Shown: positions 60,034-64,000 of the stretch, piece after piece
How positions within the stretch are numbered: position 1 is the first letter of the stretch
Layout: the number at the start of each line of letters is the position of its first letter
Assembly: GCA_021771715.1 (NCBI GenBank)
Contig: JAETOO010000004.1
Coordinates: 124,001 to 188,000 of the forward strand
From: Oscillospiraceae bacterium
Lineage (GTDB): Bacteria > Bacillota > Clostridia > Lachnospirales > Lachnospiraceae
Length of the DNA stretch: 64,000 nucleotides
Reading direction: 5' to 3'
The notes under the pieces: generated by a model
Told to the model about the DNA's origin: nothing
The model's database searches: none
The model's input: only the letters and a program-made list of their open reading frames with translations
Made by a program: the position numbers and the translations under genes

Positions 60034-61419
60034 CTACTTGGCTCGTTGCTCGCGGGAAGAAAGACCGGGACGCGCTCTCCCCCGCATTCGGTTCAGGTAG
60101 GGCACGAACAGGCAGAGCGCCACGAACAGCGCGAGCCAGTCCGCGAGCGGGATGGCCCAGGCGATGCCCCGGATGCCGATCAGGCCATTCAGGCCCAGCA
60201 TGAGCGGGATGTCCAGGCTGCCCTTGCGCAGAAAGGAGAGCACGAGCGGCTGTATTTTCTGCTTCGTCGCCTGGAACACCGTGATGATCATAAAATTGAC
60301 GGCGGTCGATGGGCATGTAAAGCAGATCACCTTCAGGAACGCTCTCCCGTAGGCTACCGTCGCATCGTTGTCGATAAAACACCGCGTGATCGGCGCCGCG
60401 AAGAGAAACAGCGCCACCGTCGCGGTGCACGCCATCACCAGCGTGTACGTAAGCGTCACCCGGATCGCCTGCGTCATCCGCTTCTGATTGCCCGAAGCGT
60501 AGTTATACGCGATCAGCGGCAGCACGCCCTGCGTCATCCCCTGTGCGACGGAGAACGCGATCATGTCAATTTTCTTGGCAATCCCCATCCCCGCCATCGC
60601 CTCATTCGAGTAGGAGGTCACGAGACGGTTCAGGACGTTGTTCGACAGACAGCCCAGCATCATCATGATAAAGCTCGGCAGCCCGCCCACCACCACATCG
60701 CCCGGAATCCCGCCGGATATCCTGTAGTACCTCGGGTCCGGCGTGATGACAGTCTTTCGCCTGATCTTGTACAGGAACCGGAAGAAGTACAGCATCGCGG
60801 CCGTGTTGGAGAGCATGGTCGCCACGGCTGCGCCTGTGATTTCCATCCGGAACAGGAAGATAAAGACCGGGTCAAGCGCAATATTCAGCACTCCGCCGAA
60901 GGCGACCCCGAACCCGGCCTGCCTCGCGTAGCCCTCTGTGCGGATCAGATGCGCCAGCTCCGCATTCAGCACCGTGGGCACGGCCCCCACGACGATCGTC
61001 CAGAAAATGTAGTCGGAACAGAATGCATACGTCTCCGCGTTCGTCCCAAGCATGGACAGCAGCCACGGCCGCGCCGCGAACACCAGAGCGCCGTAGCACA
61101 GCGCCACCGCAAGCGCCGTCCAGATGCAGAACGAGGCCGTGCGCTTCGCCGTCTCGTCTTCTCCCTTCCCGAGGCAACGGGCAATCTTGCTCGCGCCTCC
61201 GATTCCGAACAGGTTCGAAAGCGCGGTCAGTGCGACAAACGCGGGCATCGCCACCGTCGCGGCAGCCACCTGGTTCGGGTCATTCAGTTGCCCGATAAAG
61301 AAGGTATCCGCCATATTGTAGATGACGGTAATCATCTGGCTGATCACAGTCGGAACTGCCAGGGAGAGCACTGCCTTCCGCACAGGCATCTCACGAAATA
61401 TGGAATCATTGTCCCTCAT
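60034..61419 (-). CDS. MATE-family efflux transporter
   Basis: 461-aa, 12-helix multidrug/toxin extruder of the DinF/MepA-like group. N-terminal features are KAVLSLAVPTVISQMITVIYNMADTFFIGQL (family-defining helix 1) and ASKIARCLGKGE. The start has AAGGAGGT upstream and overlaps the tetR stop by 14 bases. Expression is probably controlled by that TetR. It likely exports cationic drugs or metabolites using Na+ or H+. Confidence 0.94.
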   Translation of the reverse strand: MRDNDSIFREMPVRKAVLSLAVPTVISQMITVIYNMADTFFIGQLNDPNQVAAATVAMPAFVALTALSNLFGIGGASKIARCLGKGEDETAKRTASFCIWTALAVALCYGALVFAARPWLLSMLGTNAETYAFCSDYIFWTIVVGAVPTVLNAELAHLIRTEGYARQAGFGVAFGGVLNIALDPVFIFLFRMEITGAAVATMLSNTAAMLYFFRFLYKIRRKTVITPDPRYYRISGGIPGDVVVGGLPSFIMMMLGCLSNNVLNRLVTSYSNEAMAGMGIAKKIDMIAFSVAQGMTQGVLPLIAYNYASGNQKRMTQAIRVTLTYTLVMACTATVALFLFAAPITRCFIDNDATVAYGRAFLKVICFTCPSTAVNFMIITVFQATKQKIQPLVLSFLRKGSLDIPLMLGLNGLIGIRGIAWAIPLADWLALFVALCLFVPYLNRMRGRARPGLSSREQRAK

Positions 61420-61996
61420 ATTGACCTCCTTCGATTTCTGCGTGGAGTCCGCTCAAAAAGCATCGAAGCGCCATCTGGTAGCTGACCTCCACACTGGCCG
61501 GATAGTGCCGGAAGAACCCCGCCTCCTCCTGCGTCAAAAATCCGTGTATGATGCTGCGCAGGATGCGCTGCCAGTGTATCATCTGCTCCTCGTCAAGCCC
61601 GTATTTGGAAAGCGCCAGAAAAATAGGCTCCGCGATCGCTGCGGCGGCCTGTCCGGACGCGTCATCCCGGAGATCGGAGAGCGAGACGGTCACCTTGTAC
61701 AGCCCTGTATGCTCCTTGGCGAATCTGCGGTACGCAGACGCCAGCGCGCCCAGTGCCTCGTCCCTGCTTTTCCCTTTGATCGCGGCGAGCTGCGCCTGTC
61801 TCAGCTCCTCCGCCGCATAGCGGCTGATGTCCGCGTATAGCTCTCCCATACTCTTCACGTGGTTGTAAAGGGACGGCGTCCTGATCTCCAGCGCCTCCGC
61901 CAGCTCCCGCATCGAGAGTGCCGCGGTCCCGTTCCTCTCAATCAGCTCAATCGCTTTCCTGAGAACTGTCTCCCTGCTGATTCCCTTCTGAGCCAA
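61406..61996 (-). CDS. TetR/AcrR-family repressor with WHG-type C-terminus
   Basis: 196 aa. The N-terminal helix-turn-helix (about 8–55: ALSMRELAEALEIRTPSLYNHV) and a C-terminal ligand domain (about 80–185) of the TetR_C_13/WHG type. Translation begins at a TTG with GGAGGG 6 bases upstream. Its promoter contains a perfect 15-bp palindrome in the spacer, so it probably represses itself and the MATE gene until a substrate binds. Confidence 0.92.
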   Translation of the reverse strand: MAQKGISRETVLRKAIELIERNGTAALSMRELAEALEIRTPSLYNHVKSMGELYADISRYAAEELRQAQLAAIKGKSRDEALGALASAYRRFAKEHTGLYKVTVSLSDLRDDASGQAAAAIAEPIFLALSKYGLDEEQMIHWQRILRSIIHGFLTQEEAGFFRHYPASVEVSYQMALRCFLSGLHAEIEGGQYEGQ

Positions 61997-62032
61997 AGAA
62001 ATCCCTCCTTACATAAAACTAACGCCATTTGC

Positions 62033-62062
62033 ATTATATAACTAACAGCGTTAGTCTGTCAA
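62033..62062 (-). promoter_or_regulatory. tetR–MATE promoter with built-in operator
   Basis: Minus-strand TTGACA, 18 bases, TATAAT. The spacer holds the palindrome ACTAAC-AGC-GTTAGT (62041–62055), and a half site CTAACGC lies at 62019–62025 downstream. This is a classic TetR operator layout blocking polymerase. Confidence 0.85.
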
Positions 62063-62074
62063 CACGCTCTGCGC

Positions 62075-62116
62075 AAAACGGGCGGCAGCTCCCTCTTTCT
62101 GGGAAAACTGCCGCCC
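62075..62116 (-). terminator. Intrinsic terminator of the GNAT gene
   Basis: GGGCGGCAG/CTGCCGCCC stem with an inner CCCTC-type pairing, followed on the minus strand by GTTTTG. Confidence 0.7.
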
Positions 62117-62145
62117 GCCGAATTCTATTTTCTGTTATAGATTCC

Positions 62146-62601
62146 CTATCCTTCGCGGTTCCGGTCTCCTCCTCTTACCTGGCGGATATCCTTCACCAGA
62201 AACAGCTCCATCGGCTGCTCATATCCCGGCACATCGACCAGCAGGCCGCCGCAGTCTCTGTAGCCCAGCCGCCGGTAAAAGTGCTGGGCCTCCTCGTCCA
62301 CCTGCGTGGAGGTCAGCAGCATCCCGTAGCCCTGCGCCCGCATGTCCTGCTCCCAGTGCTCCATCAATTTCCTGCCGTAGCCCCTGTGCTGGAACTCCCG
62401 GGCCACGTACAGCAGGGTGCAAAACGGGGTATTGTCCCAGAACAGGTTGTACCGCAGCACTCCGACCGGGATTTCCCCCTCCCGCAGCACGTACCCGCGC
62501 CGCTCCCGGACCTTCCGCTCAAACTCCGCCTCCGGCAGATGCCGGTCAAGCTGATACCAGAACGCTCTGTCGCTCTCCTGCACATAACTGATTCTTGTCA
62601 T
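62146..62601 (-). CDS. GNAT-family N-acetyltransferase
   Basis: 151-aa acetyl-CoA-dependent acetyltransferase. Motif A with the CoA pyrophosphate loop is REFQHRGYGRKLMEHWE, and the C-terminal part has HFYRRLGYRDCGG. The ATG at 62601 is chosen because it fits the family N-terminus and lies just past the diguanylate cyclase stop; a longer frame to 62670 overlaps that gene. The acceptor is unknown. Confidence 0.88.
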   Translation of the reverse strand: MTRISYVQESDRAFWYQLDRHLPEAEFERKVRERRGYVLREGEIPVGVLRYNLFWDNTPFCTLLYVAREFQHRGYGRKLMEHWEQDMRAQGYGMLLTSTQVDEEAQHFYRRLGYRDCGGLLVDVPGYEQPMELFLVKDIRQVRGGDRNREG

Positions 62602-62602
62602 T

Positions 62603-63754
62603 TTATCCCACGACCCATTGATCCCTTCCGCTGTTCTTCGCTCTGTACAACGCCTTGTCCGCCTCCTCAATGTACGCCGACCATTCCGGCGCCTCCGCGG
62701 GAAGCCTCGTGTAGATCCCGATACTGATCGTAATGCCGCGCCGGTCCTGCTCAGAGGGGCCGATGATCAGCTCCCTGATCACTTGGTTGAACCGCGCTCC
62801 CTTCTCGAGCGCGCGCTTCGCGTCGACTCCGACCCCGATGTAGAGAAATTCCTCCCCGCCGTAGCGGATCAGATACTCGGTCTCCTCGTCCACCTCCTGC
62901 TCCAGTCTCCACGCCATGCGGCGCAGACACTCATCCCCCTGCGGGTGCCCGTACGTGTCATTGTAGATCTTGAAATGATCGATGTCCATCATCATCACCG
63001 TCAAGGGGACCCCTGCATCCGCACACCGCCTGTACAGCCCTTCCATCTGTTCATCCAGAAACCTGCGGTTCCACAGCCGCGTCAGAGAGTCCCGGACCGC
63101 CGCATCGGACAGGCACCGGTTCTGCTCCATGATGATCTGCTCATCGAGGTAGTGCCTCCGGCCCGAGATATAGCGGTAGACGCTGATGAAGACAGCCATC
63201 AGCGTCATGACCGCCAGATTGACCTGATTTCCGTAATTGTCTCCCGGCACGCCCCGGAGCACAGGGAGCAGGAAGTACAGCGCAATCAGGAGGCCGCCGT
63301 ACGCCGCCACGGCCTGAACCGGCGTAAAGTAGACAAGCATCGCCACGGTGAGCGCGATCATGAGGTAGACACTGATGCTGTCGGACACGCGCTGGTCATA
63401 GACGGTTACGCACGCGCCCCAGATCATCAGGAGCATCCCGTACGCCACCTGCAGCCGGACGGTGCATCTGGCACGCTCCGGCAGATGTTGTTTCAGATAC
63501 CGCCTCAGCACCAGACCGATCACCGACACCAGAAAAAGCGCCACGTAAAGCGTCATATAGACACGGCTCGCCCTCGAGTGCAGCCTCCAGCCCGTGTACG
63601 CCAGCGTGTAGAGGATGTTGTAACTCTGGACTCCCAGAATCGCCAAAAGAAAGTATCCGTTGTAGCGCAGAATGCGCTCTGCGCAGGACACGGTGTAGCC
63701 CGCCTCCTGCTCCGGAGACAGCACGCACACGCGCTTTTTCCACATCGAACCCAT
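62603..63754 (-). CDS. Membrane diguanylate cyclase (GGDEF)
   Basis: 383 aa. About five to six hydrophobic helices (roughly 28–215) form an uncharacterised sensor. A short coiled region is followed by the GGDEF domain (about 222–383) with RDSLTRLWNRRFLDEQ, MMMDIDHFKIYNDTYGH and the active loop as GGEEF in RYGGEEFLYI, which is a competent variant. It should make c-di-GMP. GGGAGG precedes the ATG. The GNAT gene follows without a gap. Confidence 0.92.
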   Translation of the reverse strand: MGSMWKKRVCVLSPEQEAGYTVSCAERILRYNGYFLLAILGVQSYNILYTLAYTGWRLHSRASRVYMTLYVALFLVSVIGLVLRRYLKQHLPERARCTVRLQVAYGMLLMIWGACVTVYDQRVSDSISVYLMIALTVAMLVYFTPVQAVAAYGGLLIALYFLLPVLRGVPGDNYGNQVNLAVMTLMAVFISVYRYISGRRHYLDEQIIMEQNRCLSDAAVRDSLTRLWNRRFLDEQMEGLYRRCADAGVPLTVMMMDIDHFKIYNDTYGHPQGDECLRRMAWRLEQEVDEETEYLIRYGGEEFLYIGVGVDAKRALEKGARFNQVIRELIIGPSEQDRRGITISIGIYTRLPAEAPEWSAYIEEADKALYRAKNSGRDQWVVG

Positions 63755-63870
63755 ATGGTTCCTCCCATTTCTCTATAGAACATCCGCCAAATCGCAAAGA
63801 TCCGATGCAAAACAGCCTGTCTTTGCCGCGAATTCTTCTCTCCGCCCTGAATCTCATTCCTGCTCCATGA

Positions 63871-63899
63871 ATTATATCAGACATCCCGCCAAAAGAAAA
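63871..63899 (-). promoter_or_regulatory. Predicted promoter of the GGDEF–GNAT operon
   Basis: Minus-strand TTTTCT, 17 bases, TATAAT, with TGA extending the -10 box. It leaves a leader of about 110 bases without a recognised riboswitch. Confidence 0.55.
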
Positions 63900-63907
63900 C
63901 ATTTTTT

Positions 63908-63960
63908 GAAAAAATAACAGGCCGCCGACAGCTCTTCTCTAAGCTGCCCTGCGGCCTGTT
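63908..63960 (-). terminator. Terminator of a gene beyond the right edge
   Basis: AACAGGCCGC/GCGGCCTGTT with an inner CAGCT/AGCTG pair, followed on the minus strand by TTATTTTTTC. It must end a minus-strand transcript that enters from past 64000. The last 40 bases are too short to identify its gene. Confidence 0.75.
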
Positions 63961-64000
63961 CTCTTTTCCAATCACATAAGCTTTGACGTGACGCAACAGA

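Noticed and set aside
62080-64000. c-di-GMP riboswitch near the GGDEF gene
   Set aside because: The leader of about 110 bases shows no recognisable GEMM fold by eye.

Overview
The window looks like a chromosomal segment of a GC-rich gut-type Clostridium relative, most likely Lachnospiraceae (Bacillota). This rests on the gene set (DUF4364, DUF4474, CvfB–DnaE–PfkA order, YesM/YesN with an Lpl-type sugar ABC system, SleB-like hydrolase, GH127, GH3), the strong GGAGG ribosome binding sites, and Gram-positive style promoters and terminators. No rRNA, tRNA, CRISPR array, prophage or intact transposase gene was found. The species cannot be named from the sequence alone.

Layout. 0–1.3 kb: an AT-richer two-component system, with the kinase cut by the window edge. 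1.4–7.2 kb: radical SAM protein, DUF4364 regulator, AAA-ATPase/nuclease-fold protein, secreted SleB-like hydrolase, bacteriohemerythrin. 7.4–12.4 kb: a membrane glycosyltransferase pair, then a PII-like protein coupled to a cation/proton antiporter. 12.3–23.4 kb (minus strand): TrmH-type methyltransferase, pfkA, dnaE, cvfB, acyl-ACP thioesterase, LTA-synthase-like sulfatase, AraC regulator. 23.5–33 kb: GH3 and GH127 glycosidases, each preceded by a copy of the same approximately 290-bp palindromic repeat, with a 56-aa small gene, leuS and another AraC regulator between them. 33–40.7 kb: amidohydrolase and a complete citrate lyase set split into two convergent arms (citXG-citC against citD-citE-citF) plus a LysR regulator. 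40.8–48.9 kb: yesM–yesN–binding protein–permease–permease–esterase, a regulated oligosaccharide uptake locus. 49–54.3 kb: amylosucrase-family GH13, acetyl/feruloyl-esterase-like hydrolase, DUF89 protein, chorismate mutase–shikimate kinase fusion. 54.4–55.1 kb: AT-rich remnant of a Panacea (DUF4065) gene. 55.3–60 kb: XRE regulator–ABC exporter–DUF4474–metallophosphoesterase operon. 60–64 kb: autoregulated TetR–MATE operon, GNAT and GGDEF genes.

Metabolically the window describes a saccharolytic anaerobe that takes up and trims acetylated or arabinosylated plant oligosaccharides (SBP/permeases, esterases, GH3, GH127, GH13), runs glycolysis (PfkA) and can ferment citrate.

Two structural themes stand out. 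First, a 242-bp-core inverted-repeat element occurs twice in opposite orientation. The copies carry paired substitutions in their stems, which indicates selection or copying constraint on folding. Second, short tandem arrays with 32–37-bp units recur in three untranslated leaders, between a recognisable promoter and the start codon. In-frame arrays (33, 36, 54 and 60 bp) occur inside four otherwise conserved proteins.
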